DNA of 43,823 nt from Sciscionella sediminilitoris (GTDB lineage: Bacteria; Actinomycetota; Actinomycetes; Mycobacteriales; Pseudonocardiaceae). The stretch is from assembly GCF_000737195.2 (NCBI RefSeq), contig NZ_JALM01000045.1:1-43823 (forward strand), in the 5' to 3' direction. The notes under the pieces are model-generated. The model did no database searches. It saw nothing but the letters and a program-made list of their open reading frames with translations, and had not been told where the DNA came from. Positions 31,164-40,059 of this stretch are shown piece after piece. Made by a program: the position numbers and the translations under genes. Position 1 is the first letter of the stretch, and the number at the start of each line of letters is the position of its first letter.

Positions 31164-32528
31164 ATGGAGACCAGTGCACTGCGGGCGAGCGCCCGTCGCC
31201 ACCTCGGCCCGCACTTCACCAAGAAACAGGCCTGGGACAAGGATTTCCCGGTCTTCGTGCGCGGCGAGGACTGCTACCTCATCGACAGCGAGGGAAACCG
31301 CCACCTCGACGGCCTCGCGGGCCTGTTCTGCGTGAACATGGGCCACGGCCGCCAGGACATCGCGAAAGCGGCCGCCGACCAGATCAGCACCCTCGGCTAC
31401 GCCAGCAACTGGGGCACCGCCCACCCCGCGGCCATCCAGGCCGCCGAACTGATCGCCGACCTCGCCCCCGGCGATCTGGGCACCACCTTCTTCGTCAACT
31501 CGGGTTCCGAGGCCGTGGAATCCGCGGTCAAGTTCGCCCGGCAGTACCACCGCGGCCAGGGCCAGCCGCAGCGGACCAAGATCATCAGCCGGGAGATGGC
31601 CTACCACGGCACCACCCTCGGCGCGCTCGCCGTCACCGGGCTGCCGAAGATCAAGGAACCGTTCGGCCCGCTGATGCCCGGGGTGCGGCATGTTCCCAAC
31701 ACGCTCGGTTTCCTCGGCGACTGCGGCCCGGCCGAGCAGCTGGCCTGTGTGCGCGCGATCGAGGAGGTCATCCTCGAGGAAGGCCCGGAGACGATCGCGG
31801 CCGTGTTCGCCGAGCCGGTACAGAACGGCAGGGGCGCGCTCGTCCCGCCCGGCGGTTACTGGGCCGCGCTGCGCAATCTCTGCGACAAGTACGGCATCCT
31901 GCTCGTCTCCGATGAGGTGATCTGTTCCTTCGGCCGGATCGGTTACTGGTTCGGGCACGGGTTCACCGGCGTCGTCCCGGACATGATCACCTTCGCGAAG
32001 GGCTCGACCTCCGGCTACGCCCCGCTCGGCGGTCTCCTGGTGCGCGAACAGCTCGTCGGGGAACTGTTCGGCTCCCCCAAGGCCGGTACCTTCACCCACG
32101 GCGCCACCTGGGGCGGGCACCCGGTCTCCACCGCGGTGGCCGTCGCCAACCTCACCGCCATGCGTGACGAGCAGGTGCCCGAGCACGTGCGCGAAGAGGG
32201 TCCGGTGCTCTACGAGGGCCTGCGTTCGCTCGCCGAGGCGCACCGCTGCGTCAAGGATGTGCGCGGAACCGGGTTCTTCTACGCGATCGAACTGATGGCC
32301 GACCGGGACGGCGGACGCGAGTTCACCGAGGCGGAATCGGCCACCGTACTGCGCGAGGTCCTGCCCGAGGCGTTCCGCAATACGCGCGTACTGCTGCGCG
32401 GAGACGACCGGGGTGCGACGATGCTGATGGTCTCCCCGCCACTGGTGGCGGACCGGGACACGCTATCGGCTCTGCTGCACGGCATCGACGGGATGCTCAC
32501 CCAGGTGGAGAAGGCCATTCAAGCCTAG
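31164..32528 (+). CDS. Class III aminotransferase, taurine-type
   Basis: PLP-dependent omega-aminotransferase of 454 residues. Motifs: LDGLAGLFCVNMGHGRQDIAKAA, VNSGSEAVESAVKFARQYHRG, AYHGTTLGALAVTG, the cofactor Asp in LLVSDEVICSFGRIGYWFGH and the PLP lysine in ITFAKGSTSGYAPLGG (about residue 280). Length matches taurine:pyruvate (Tpa) and taurine:2-oxoglutarate (Toa) aminotransferases, and its place directly after xsc supports taurine as the amine donor. Acceptor specificity cannot be decided, so no symbol is given. AAAGGAG lies 5-6 bases before the ATG. Because of the xsc terminator it probably has its own promoter in 31044-31163, where no good pair was found. Confidence 0.85.
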   Translation: METSALRASARRHLGPHFTKKQAWDKDFPVFVRGEDCYLIDSEGNRHLDGLAGLFCVNMGHGRQDIAKAAADQISTLGYASNWGTAHPAAIQAAELIADLAPGDLGTTFFVNSGSEAVESAVKFARQYHRGQGQPQRTKIISREMAYHGTTLGALAVTGLPKIKEPFGPLMPGVRHVPNTLGFLGDCGPAEQLACVRAIEEVILEEGPETIAAVFAEPVQNGRGALVPPGGYWAALRNLCDKYGILLVSDEVICSFGRIGYWFGHGFTGVVPDMITFAKGSTSGYAPLGGLLVREQLVGELFGSPKAGTFTHGATWGGHPVSTAVAVANLTAMRDEQVPEHVREEGPVLYEGLRSLAEAHRCVKDVRGTGFFYAIELMADRDGGREFTEAESATVLREVLPEAFRNTRVLLRGDDRGATMLMVSPPLVADRDTLSALLHGIDGMLTQVEKAIQA

Positions 32529-32579
32529 GGCCTGATCCGGGACGGTGGAACGATGGCGCAAAGGAGCGTGAGGAGTTCA

Positions 32580-33992
32580 GTGGGCCAGGGCGAATCGAAC
32601 GGGCTGCGGCAGGGCCTGCGGCAGCGGCACATGAATCTGATCGCGATCGGCGGGGCGATCGGTGCCGGGCTGTTCGTGGGCAGTGGCGTGGTGATCCAGT
32701 CGACCGGCCCGGCGGCGGTGATCTCCTTCCTGATCGCCGGGCTGATCACGGTGCTGATCATGCGGATGCTCGCCGAGATGACCGTGGCGAAACCGGTGCG
32801 CGGCTCGTTCTACGTGTACACGAGGGAGGCCTTCGGCAACCGGACCGGATTCGCGGTCGGCTGGATGTACTGGTACTTCTTCGTGATCGTCGTCGCGGTG
32901 GAAGCGGTGGCGGGCGGGCGGATCGTGCAGCTGTGGCTGCCCTCGGTGCCACTGTGGGTGCTCAGCCTCGCCCTGCTCGTGCTGCTCACCGCGACGAACC
33001 TGGTCTCCGCGCGCTCCTACGGGGAGTTCGAGTACTGGTTCTCCTCGATCAAGGTCATCGCGATCGTGGTGTTCCTCGTGGTCGGCGTGCTGTACCTGTG
33101 CGGCTGGTGGCCGGGAGCCCAGGGCGGGCTCGGCAACCTGGTGTCCTCCGGCGGATTCGCCCCGCTCGGGTTCGGCGCCATCCTCGCCGCCGTGGTGCCG
33201 TGCATCGGCTTCTACACCGGGGCCGAGATCGTCACCATCGCGGCCGCCGAGTCCGCGGAACCGGCCAAGAGCGTGGCCAAGGCGATGCGCTCGATCGTCT
33301 TCCGGGTGGTGCTGTTCTACGTCGGCTCGGTGTTCGTGGTGGTCGCGATCCGGCCGTGGAACACCCCGGAGATCGCCACGAGCCCGTACGCGGCCGCGCT
33401 GCGGGTCCTCGGGGTCCCCGCGGTGTCCACGGTCATGAACGCCATCGTGCTCATCGCGGTGTTGTCCTGCCTGAACTCCGCGCTCTACACCTCTTCGCGG
33501 ATGCTGTTCGCGCTCACCGACAACGGGGACGCCCCGCGCGCGTTCACCAAGCTCTCCCGCAGCGGGGTGCCGCGCAGGGCGATCCTGCTCGGCACCGTTG
33601 TCGGCCTGGTCTCGGTGATCGCCGCGTACGCCTCACCGGACCTGATCTTCGACTTCCTGGTGAACTCCTACGGTGCCGTGGCCCTGTTCGTCTACCTGGC
33701 CATCGCGCTGGCACAGGTGCGGCTGCGCAAACGCCGCGATCCGGGCACCCTGCGGATGTGGTTGTTCCCCTGGCTGAGCTACGCGACCATCGCGCTGATG
33801 GCCGCGGTGCTGATCGCCATGGCGGTGCTCCCGGCGAGCCGCGCGCAGTTCTGGCTCAGCGTGCTGACCCTCGTGGTGATCCTGATCGGGTTCGAGATCC
33901 GCAGGCGCCGCGCCAAGAAGGCGGCGGCGACCGCCGGGCCCGAGGAGACCGATACCCCGAGCCCGAGCGAGACCACCAGCCCCGGCGGATAA
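32580..33992 (+). CDS. APC-family amino-acid permease
   Basis: Permease of 470 residues with 12 helices, of the amino-acid transporter (AAT; GabP/AnsP-like) group. LRQGLRQRHMNLIAIGGAIGAGLFVGSGVVIQSTGPAAVISF is the conserved helix-1 region, EMTVAKPVRGSFYVYTREAFGNRTGFAVGWMYWYFF helix 3, and PCIGFYTGAEIVTIAAAESAEPAKSV helix 6-7. The C-terminal tail is charged. GTG at 32580 is chosen for GAGGAG 4-5 bases upstream; ATG at 32553 is an in-frame alternative. It follows the aminotransferase by about 50 bases and probably imports its amino donor; taurine or a GABA-like amine would fit (inference). Confidence 0.88.
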   Translation: MGQGESNGLRQGLRQRHMNLIAIGGAIGAGLFVGSGVVIQSTGPAAVISFLIAGLITVLIMRMLAEMTVAKPVRGSFYVYTREAFGNRTGFAVGWMYWYFFVIVVAVEAVAGGRIVQLWLPSVPLWVLSLALLVLLTATNLVSARSYGEFEYWFSSIKVIAIVVFLVVGVLYLCGWWPGAQGGLGNLVSSGGFAPLGFGAILAAVVPCIGFYTGAEIVTIAAAESAEPAKSVAKAMRSIVFRVVLFYVGSVFVVVAIRPWNTPEIATSPYAAALRVLGVPAVSTVMNAIVLIAVLSCLNSALYTSSRMLFALTDNGDAPRAFTKLSRSGVPRRAILLGTVVGLVSVIAAYASPDLIFDFLVNSYGAVALFVYLAIALAQVRLRKRRDPGTLRMWLFPWLSYATIALMAAVLIAMAVLPASRAQFWLSVLTLVVILIGFEIRRRRAKKAAATAGPEETDTPSPSETTSPGG

Positions 33993-34022
33993 TTCAACAC
34001 GCGAGGAGTAACCTCGGGCACC

Positions 34023-34960
34023 GTGCGCGCGCCGAGTTCCCAGGCCAGCCGGAACGCTCCTGCCGAGACCGGCCATACGGTCCGGCGAGCCGTTGCCGAC
34101 CTGCGCGCGGGACTGGCCGCGCGCAGCCTGTGGGGCCACCTCGGCTGGCAGGACATCCGGGCGCGGTATCGCCGTTCGGTGCTCGGGCCGTTCTGGATCG
34201 CGATCAGCCAGGCGGTCATCGCGCTCGGGCTCGGGCTGCTCTACGGGGTGCTGTTCCACACCTATATTCCGACCTTCATCCCGTACCTGCTCACCGGGCT
34301 GATCACCTGGAACCTCATCCAGGGCTGCCTGACCGAGGGCATGGAGACGTTCATCGCGAACGAGGGGCTGATCAGGCACCTGCCCGCGCCGATCTCGCTC
34401 TACATGCTGCGCACCGTGTGGCGGCAGCTGCTGATGTTCGCGCACAACGCGCTCGTCTACGTGATCGTGCTCGTCATCTTCTTCGCCGAGCTCGACCGTC
34501 CGTACGCGACCCAGTCGGTCGCGGGGGCGTGCCGGGCGGACCTGATCTGCAACCCGGGACTGTCCCCGGAATGGCTGCTCGGTCTGCTCGGGCTCGCCCT
34601 CGTCGTGCTCAACCTGACCTGGCTGACCATGTTCTTCGGGATCGTCTCCACCCGGTTCCGCGACTTCCCGCAGCTGGTCAGCGCGATCGTACAGCTGCTG
34701 TTCTACCTGACCCGATCGTCTGGCCGATCGATCAGCTGCTCTCCCCCGGCGGTTCCCGGCACGCGCTCAAAGCGCTCATCGAACCGGTCATCCAGCTCAA
34801 CCCGGTCTATCACCTGGTCCAGGTGGTGCGCGGACCGTTCATCGGCCAGCTGTTCAGCCCGTGGAGCTTCGTGGCCTGCGCGGGCATGGCGATCCTCGGC
34901 TGGACGGCCACCCTGCTGCTGATGCGCGCCTACCGGGCGCGGGTGTCCTACTGGGTTTGA
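34023..34960 (+). pseudogene. Frameshifted ABC-2 permease (Wzm/TagG-like)
   Basis: Polysaccharide-export-type ABC-2 permease of about 312 residues: a cytoplasmic N-terminus with LWGHLGWQDIRARYRRSVLGPFWIAISQAVIALGLGLLYGVLF, LLTGLITWNLIQGCLTEGMETF, six helices, and the C-terminal part HLVQVVRGPFIGQLF ... LLLMRAYRARVSYWV. The frame breaks near 34711-34713: FYLT should continue PIVWP, but one C seems missing in GACCCGATCG, so the last 80 residues are in another frame. No ATP-binding partner gene follows, whereas these permeases normally need one. It is therefore a decaying orphan or a single-base sequencing error. GTG at 34023 is about 14 bases after AGGAG. Confidence 0.75.
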
Positions 34961-34981
34961 GTTCCGCCCGGCGCAACACGG

Positions 34982-34987
34982 TACCTT
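34982..34987 (+). promoter_or_regulatory. -10 box, leaderless IclR message
   Basis: TACCTT ends 6 bases before the ATG at 34994, the spacing expected when transcription starts on the A of the start codon. No ribosome site is present. Confidence 0.55.
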
Positions 34988-34993
34988 GCCTGC

Positions 34994-35797
34994 ATGACCT
35001 CCGCTGACCACGACGATTCCCCCGCCGCGCCCGCGGGGACCCAGGCGATCCGGCGCGCGCTCGGCACGCTGAAGCTGCTCGCGGAGGACGGCGGCGCGCT
35101 CTCGGTGAACCGCATCGCCACCCGGCTGGGTCTCTCCCCCGGCACCGCGAACCGGATGGTGCGCGCGCTGCTCGCGGAAGGGCTGGTGGCCCACGATCCG
35201 CGCACCGACACCTACTACCTCGGGGCGGGCACGGTGCTGCTCGGCCAGGCCGCACAGCAGGGTTTCGGGCTGGACAAATCGCTGCCGATCCTGGAGGCGC
35301 TGAACGCCGAGACCGAGGAATCGGTGAACCTCGCGGTGCGGGAGAAAGCCGAGTCGGTGGTGATGCTGCGCGTGCAGTCCACCCTCGCGCTGCGGTTCGA
35401 ACAGCGCGTCGGTGCCCGGTTCCCGCTCTACAGCACCGCATCCGGCAAGGCCATCCTCGCGCACTCGCCGGACGCGGACGCCTACCTGGACAGCCTCCCG
35501 GAACGCCTCGAACCGCTCGCTCCGGGAACCGTGACCAGCCGCGTGGAACTGGCCAGGCAGCTGGCCAAGATCCGGCGCAGCGGCTACAGCATCGACAAAG
35601 AGGAGAACGTGGCCGGGGTGCGCTGCGTGGGCGCTCCGGTGCTCGACGCGGACGGCCGCGCCCAGGCGGCGCTGGTGATCCAGGTGCCGACGGTGCGCAT
35701 GCCCCCGGAGCGGGTGCGCGAGCTGGGCGCGCGCGTGGTGACCGCGGCCAAGGAGATCGCCCGGTTCATCCCGCTGGACCGCATCATGTCTCGCTGA
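34994..35797 (+). CDS. IclR-family regulator (copy 1)
   Basis: Regulator of 267 residues. The winged helix IRRALGTLKLLAEDGGALSVNRIATRLGLSPGTANRMVRALLAEGLV (about residues 18-65) is followed by YYLGAGTVLLGQAAQQGFGLD and the effector GAF-like domain with EESVNLAV, FPLYSTASGKAILA and YSIDKEENVAGVRCVGAPVLD. It is clearly paralogous to the IclR at 41486. Its 3' end overlaps the convergent flavoprotein gene by 14 bases. Target unknown; the nearby transhydrogenase/dehydrogenase module, flanked by the two IclR genes, is the likely one. Confidence 0.9.
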   Translation: MTSADHDDSPAAPAGTQAIRRALGTLKLLAEDGGALSVNRIATRLGLSPGTANRMVRALLAEGLVAHDPRTDTYYLGAGTVLLGQAAQQGFGLDKSLPILEALNAETEESVNLAVREKAESVVMLRVQSTLALRFEQRVGARFPLYSTASGKAILAHSPDADAYLDSLPERLEPLAPGTVTSRVELARQLAKIRRSGYSIDKEENVAGVRCVGAPVLDADGRAQAALVIQVPTVRMPPERVRELGARVVTAAKEIARFIPLDRIMSR

Positions 35798-38657
35798 AGG
35801 TCCCGCCGACCCCGAGCGCCCGCGCGGCGAGGCTGGCCAGGTGCACCGGTTCCCGCTCGCCGAGCTGGCGGATCTGAGTGCGGCAGCTGAACCCGTCGGC
35901 GTGCACCTCGCTCGTGCCGTCCGCGCGCATGGCGGGCAGCAGCTCCTGTTCCGCGCAGGCCACCGACACCTCGTAGTGCCCGCGTTCGAAGCCGAAGTTC
36001 CCGGCCAGCCCGCAACAGCCGCCCTCGAGCACGGTCACCTGTTCGGTGAGCTGTTCCAGCAGGGCGCGGTCGGGTGCCGAACCGAGGTCCGCGTGCTGAT
36101 GGCAGTGCACCTGGCTGAGCACGGTGCCCTGGCCCCGTGGCGCGCGCCGCTCGATCGCCGCACCGGTCTGCTCGGCGAAGGTCCTGGTCAGCCCGGCGAG
36201 CAGCGGAACACGGTCGTCCTCGGGCAGCAGCTCGGCCGCGTCGGCGCGCAGCATCGCGGTGCAGCTGGGTTCCAGGCCGACGACCGGAACCCCGGCGCGC
36301 AGCCACGGCTCCAGCGTGTCCAGGGTGGACCGCAGCCGCCGCCGTGCCGCGTCGAAGCGCCCGGTGCTGTACCAGGTCAGCCCGCAGCACACCGGACGCT
36401 GCGGCAGCACCACCCGGTGCCCGAGCTCCTCGAGCACGGCCACCGCGTCCTTGCCGATCTCCGGATCGAAGTGGTTGGTGAAGGTGTCCGGCCACAGCAG
36501 CACGGTGTCCCCGCCGCCCGCGCGTTCCGGGCGGCCGCCCCACCACTGCCGCAGGGTTTTCCCGGCCAGCGCGGGGATCGCGCGCTCCGGGGCGAGACCT
36601 CCCGCCCGGTTCAGCAGCGGGGCGAGCCGGGATCCGGTCACCGCGTTGACCATCCGCGGCGCGCGGGCGGCCAGCCGCAACCACTGCGGCAGCGCCCCCA
36701 TCGCGTAGTGGCTCATCGGCCGCGGGCGCCCGCGGTAGCGCCGGTTGAGGTACTCGGCCTTGTAGGCGGCCATGTCCACCCCGACCGGGCAATCGGTCTT
36801 GCAGCCCTTGCAGCCCAGGCACATGTCGAGCGCTTCACCGACCTCCGGGGATCGCCAGCCCTCGGTGATCACCTCGCCGTTCAGCATCTCGAACAGCAGC
36901 CGCGCACGGCCCCGGGTGGAGTTCTGCTCCTGACCGGTGGCCCGGTAGCTCGGGCACATCACCCCGCCGGACGAGGCGAGGCATTTCCCCACACCCACGC
37001 AGCGCCTGCTCGCCGCGGCGAGGTCCCCGCCGTCCGCGTGCAGCGCGAGCTCGGCCCGGGTCGGCAGGGTCGCGGGGGCCACCACGGGGCGCAGGTCCGC
37101 GTCCAGCGGGGCCGGGTCCACGATCCGGCCGGGGTTCATCCGCGCTTCCGGGTCGAACGCGGCCTTGAACGCGCCGAAGGCATCGATGATCCGCGGCGGG
37201 TACATCTTCGGCAGCAGCTCCGCGCGCGCCTGCCCGTCGCCGTGCTCCCCGGAAAGCGATCCGCCGTGCGCCACGACCAGATCCGCGGCCGCGGTGAGGA
37301 AATCCCGGTACCTGGCGGGCCCGTCCGCGCTCGTGAACGGGAAGTCGATGCGCACGTGCAGGCAGCCCTCGCCGAAATGCCCGTAGACGGTGCCGCGGCG
37401 GCCGTGCTCGCCCAGCAGTTCGGTGAACGAGCGCAGGTAGGACCCCAGCCGCTCCGGGGGCACCGCGGCGTCCTCCCAGCCCGACCACGCCTCGGAGCCG
37501 TCGGCGAGCCGGGTCGCGAGCCCGGCCCCCTCCTCCCGGATCCGCCACAACCGCCGTTGCCGTGCCGGTTCGGTGACCACCAGCGCCCCGGTGCCTACTC
37601 CGGTCATCGCTTTCTCCACCAGCCGCGCTTGCTCGGCCGCCTCGCTCTGGTCCGCGCCGCCGACCTCGACGTAGAGCCAGGCGCCGCCCTCGGGCAGCTC
37701 CCCGCGCACCCCGGTGCGTTCCTGGAAAGCCCGCACCAGTTGCTCGTCGATGCCTTCCACGGTCAGCACCGGCAGCCCGAGCAGCGCGGGAACCGCGTCC
37801 GCCGCGGCGATCGGATCGGCGAAGCCGAGCACCACGAGCGCCCGGGTCCGCGGTACCCGGACCAGGTCCACGGTGGCGCTGAGCAGTGTGGCGCAGGTGC
37901 CCTCGGTCCCCACGAAGGCCCGGGCCAGGTCGAAGCCGTTCTCCGGGAGCAGCGCGTCGAGCCGGTAGCCCGAACCGCGCCGGGGCAGCTCCGGAAAGGC
38001 CGCCCGGATCGCTGCCTGTTCGCGCTCCGCGATCCGCCGCAGATCCCGGTACAGCTCGCCGATCCGGTCCTGGCGGGCGCACAACGCGGCGAGCCGTTCG
38101 GGTGTGGTGGGTCCCAGCTCGGTCACCGTGCCATCGGGCAGCGCCACCTCGCAGGAGCGCACCGAGTCCGCGGTCATCCCCCAGGCCACCGAATGCGAAC
38201 CGCAGGCGTTGTTGCCGATCATCCCGCCGAGCGTGCACCTGCTGTGCGTGGACGGATCGGGGCCGAAGGTGAGCCCGTGCGCGCCGGCCCGTTCCCGCAG
38301 CCGGTCCAGCACCAGTCCGGGCCGCACCCTGGCCACCGCGCGCTCCGGATCGAGTTCGAGGACCTGGTTGAACGCGGGCGTGCAGTCCAGGATCACGGCC
38401 GCGTTGCTCGCCTGGCCGCCGATACTGGTGCCCGCGCCGCGCGGCAGCACGGGCAGCCCGTACGCGGCACACCGGTCCAGGGTGGCCAGCACATCCGCCT
38501 CGCTGGCCGGTTCCACGACCGCGAGCGGGATGTGGCGGTAGTTCGAGGCGTCGGTGGAATACAGCGCCCTGGCCATGGTGTCGGTGCGCACGGTCCCCTC
38601 GAGCACCGCGGCCAGTTCGCTGCCGAACGCCTGGATGTGTTTCGCTGTCGCCACCAT
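35784..38657 (-). CDS. FAD-linked, Fe-S D-2-hydroxyacid dehydrogenase (YdiJ-like)
   Basis: Fused flavoprotein of 957 residues. Domain 1 (about 40-230) is PCMH/FAD_binding_4 with VLPRGAGTSIGGQ and GMIGNNACGSHSVAWG; domain 2 (about 230-500) is FAD-oxidase C ending SLSGEHGDGQARAELLPKMY. Fe-S domain: CVGVGKCLASSGGVMCPSY near 553 and CLGCKGCKTDCPVGVDM near 612-625. Two CCG motifs lie in RPVCCGLTWYSTG (about 754) and GGCCGLAGNFGF (about 879). This layout is that of E. coli YdiJ, a D-2-hydroxyglutarate dehydrogenase, and of related Dld/GlcDF enzymes that pass electrons to the respiratory chain. ATG follows AGGAG. It is divergent from HOT, which can make D-2-hydroxyglutarate, so a coupled cycle is likely (inference). 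Confidence 0.85.
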   Translation of the reverse strand: MVATAKHIQAFGSELAAVLEGTVRTDTMARALYSTDASNYRHIPLAVVEPASEADVLATLDRCAAYGLPVLPRGAGTSIGGQASNAAVILDCTPAFNQVLELDPERAVARVRPGLVLDRLRERAGAHGLTFGPDPSTHSRCTLGGMIGNNACGSHSVAWGMTADSVRSCEVALPDGTVTELGPTTPERLAALCARQDRIGELYRDLRRIAEREQAAIRAAFPELPRRGSGYRLDALLPENGFDLARAFVGTEGTCATLLSATVDLVRVPRTRALVVLGFADPIAAADAVPALLGLPVLTVEGIDEQLVRAFQERTGVRGELPEGGAWLYVEVGGADQSEAAEQARLVEKAMTGVGTGALVVTEPARQRRLWRIREEGAGLATRLADGSEAWSGWEDAAVPPERLGSYLRSFTELLGEHGRRGTVYGHFGEGCLHVRIDFPFTSADGPARYRDFLTAAADLVVAHGGSLSGEHGDGQARAELLPKMYPPRIIDAFGAFKAAFDPEARMNPGRIVDPAPLDADLRPVVAPATLPTRAELALHADGGDLAAASRRCVGVGKCLASSGGVMCPSYRATGQEQNSTRGRARLLFEMLNGEVITEGWRSPEVGEALDMCLGCKGCKTDCPVGVDMAAYKAEYLNRRYRGRPRPMSHYAMGALPQWLRLAARAPRMVNAVTGSRLAPLLNRAGGLAPERAIPALAGKTLRQWWGGRPERAGGGDTVLLWPDTFTNHFDPEIGKDAVAVLEELGHRVVLPQRPVCCGLTWYSTGRFDAARRRLRSTLDTLEPWLRAGVPVVGLEPSCTAMLRADAAELLPEDDRVPLLAGLTRTFAEQTGAAIERRAPRGQGTVLSQVHCHQHADLGSAPDRALLEQLTEQVTVLEGGCCGLAGNFGFERGHYEVSVACAEQELLPAMRADGTSEVHADGFSCRTQIRQLGEREPVHLASLAARALGVGGTFSET

Positions 38658-38686
38658 TGCCGATCTCCTGACTTTCCGCCCGGCCC

Positions 38687-38715
38687 TTTACGAACGCCGT
38701 CCCACGCCTTACGGT
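38687..38715 (+). promoter_or_regulatory. HOT-gene promoter
   Basis: TTTACG (38687-38692), 17 bases and TACGGT (38710-38715), 57 bases before the ATG. Confidence 0.5.
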
Positions 38716-38750
38716 CTATGTCACATAGTGGGTGTGTCTCCCATATAGTG
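38716..38750. promoter_or_regulatory. Operator candidate: palindrome and 20-base direct repeats
   Basis: CTATGTCACATAG (38716-38728) is a dyad with six-base arms. CACATAGTG (38722-38730) and CATATAGTG (38742-38750) are direct repeats 20 bases apart. They lie just downstream of the -10, where an IclR-type protein could block or activate transcription. Confidence 0.55.
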
Positions 38751-38772
38751 TCAACGATTGGAGCCGTCGACG

Positions 38773-40044
38773 ATGCCGGAAATCCGCACCAACGAAAGCG
38801 TTTTCACCTGGGCCGCCCCGCCGCTCAAGTTCGGGGCGGGCGCACTGGACGAGATCGGCGCGGAGGTCGCCGCGATGGCCGCGGGCAGCTGCCTGGTGCT
38901 CACCGATCCGGCCGTGCAGGAGACCGGAATTCCCGACCAGATCAAGGAAAGCCTGCTTTCGGCCGGGGTCAAGGCCGAGGTGTTCGACCGGGTCGGTGTG
39001 GAACCGACCGATGAGAGCATCGCCGAAGCGGTCGCCTATGCACGGGAACGCGAATGGGACTGCTTCGTCGCCGTGGGTGGCGGATCGGCCATCGACACCG
39101 CGAAGGCGGTCAACCTGCTCACCACGCATCCCGGGGAACTGCTGGACTTCGTCACCCCGCCGATCGGCGGCGGCAAGGCGCCGTGGCTGCCGCTCAAACC
39201 GCTGATCGCGGTGCCCACCACGGCGGGGACCGGATCGGAATCCACGACCATCTGCGTGATCGACTTTCTCGGCCTGCACCTCAAGGCCGGGGTGAGCCAC
39301 GCCAAGCTCCGGCCGAGCCTGGCCGTTGTGGACCCGAGGACCCTGCTCACCCTGCCGCCCGAAGTGACCGCGGCCAGTGGCATGGATGTTCTCTCGCACG
39401 CGTTGGAGAGCTACACGGCGGTGCGCTACGACGCGAAGGCCGCGCCCGAGGATCCCATGCGCCGCCCCGCATTCTGCGGTTCCAACCCGATCAGCGACGT
39501 GTGGTGCGAGATGGCGCTGCGGCTCGTCGGCGCCCATCTGCGGGCCGCGGTGTGCAACGGCCGCGATCTGGCCGCACGGACGAACATGGCGCTGGCCTCC
39601 ACCTACGCGGGCACCGGCTTCGGCAACGCGGGAACCCATCTGCCGCACGCCAACGCCTACCCGGTCGCCGGGGCGGTGCGCGAATACCACGCCGCCGGGT
39701 ACCCGCAGATGCCGATGGTGCCGCACGGCCAGGCGGTCTCGGCCACCGCACCCGCGGTGTTCCGCTGGACCTACCCTTCGGATCCGGAGCGCCACCTGCG
39801 GGCCGCCGAGCTGCTCTCCGGGCGCACCTTCACCAAGACCGACGGTGCCGAGGCGCTGCCCGCCGTGCTCACCGAGCTGATGACCGATATCGGGATGCCA
39901 TCGGGACTGCGCGCGTTCGGTTACACCGCCGACGACATCGACACCCTGGCCGAGGGCACGCTCAAGCAGACCAGGCAGCTCGCGGTGGTGCCCCGTCCGG
40001 TCGACCGGGCGGCCGTCACCCGCATCTTCGAGCAGTCGCTGTGA
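38773..40044 (+). CDS. Hydroxyacid-oxoacid transhydrogenase (HOT/ADHFE1-like)
   Basis: Iron-dependent alcohol dehydrogenase fold, 423 residues. Features: tight dinucleotide site VAVGGGSAIDTAKAVNL, PLKPLIAVPTTAGTGSESTTICVID, metal ligands Asp and His in SGMDVLSHALESYTAV (about 205 and 209), His in HLPHANAYP (about 292) and His in MVPHGQAVS (about 318), and SNPISDVWCEMALRLV and EGTLKQTRQLAVVP. These segments follow human ADHFE1 closely, which oxidises 4-hydroxybutyrate to succinic semialdehyde while reducing 2-oxoglutarate to D-2-hydroxyglutarate without free NAD. The substrate here could be 4-hydroxybutyrate or another omega-hydroxy acid. ATG 38773 follows GGAG by 9 bases; TTG 38758 is less likely. 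It is divergent from the D-2-hydroxyacid dehydrogenase and followed by a carrier. Confidence 0.9.
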   Translation: MPEIRTNESVFTWAAPPLKFGAGALDEIGAEVAAMAAGSCLVLTDPAVQETGIPDQIKESLLSAGVKAEVFDRVGVEPTDESIAEAVAYAREREWDCFVAVGGGSAIDTAKAVNLLTTHPGELLDFVTPPIGGGKAPWLPLKPLIAVPTTAGTGSESTTICVIDFLGLHLKAGVSHAKLRPSLAVVDPRTLLTLPPEVTAASGMDVLSHALESYTAVRYDAKAAPEDPMRRPAFCGSNPISDVWCEMALRLVGAHLRAAVCNGRDLAARTNMALASTYAGTGFGNAGTHLPHANAYPVAGAVREYHAAGYPQMPMVPHGQAVSATAPAVFRWTYPSDPERHLRAAELLSGRTFTKTDGAEALPAVLTELMTDIGMPSGLRAFGYTADDIDTLAEGTLKQTRQLAVVPRPVDRAAVTRIFEQSL

Positions 40045-40059
40045 TCCGGGGAGACCGCG

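Noticed and set aside
35841-39014. 1057-codon open frame on the plus strand across the flavoprotein gene
   Set aside because: It is antisense to a well-conserved protein, has no family motifs and is rich in R/H/G/P, as expected for shadow frames in high-GC DNA.
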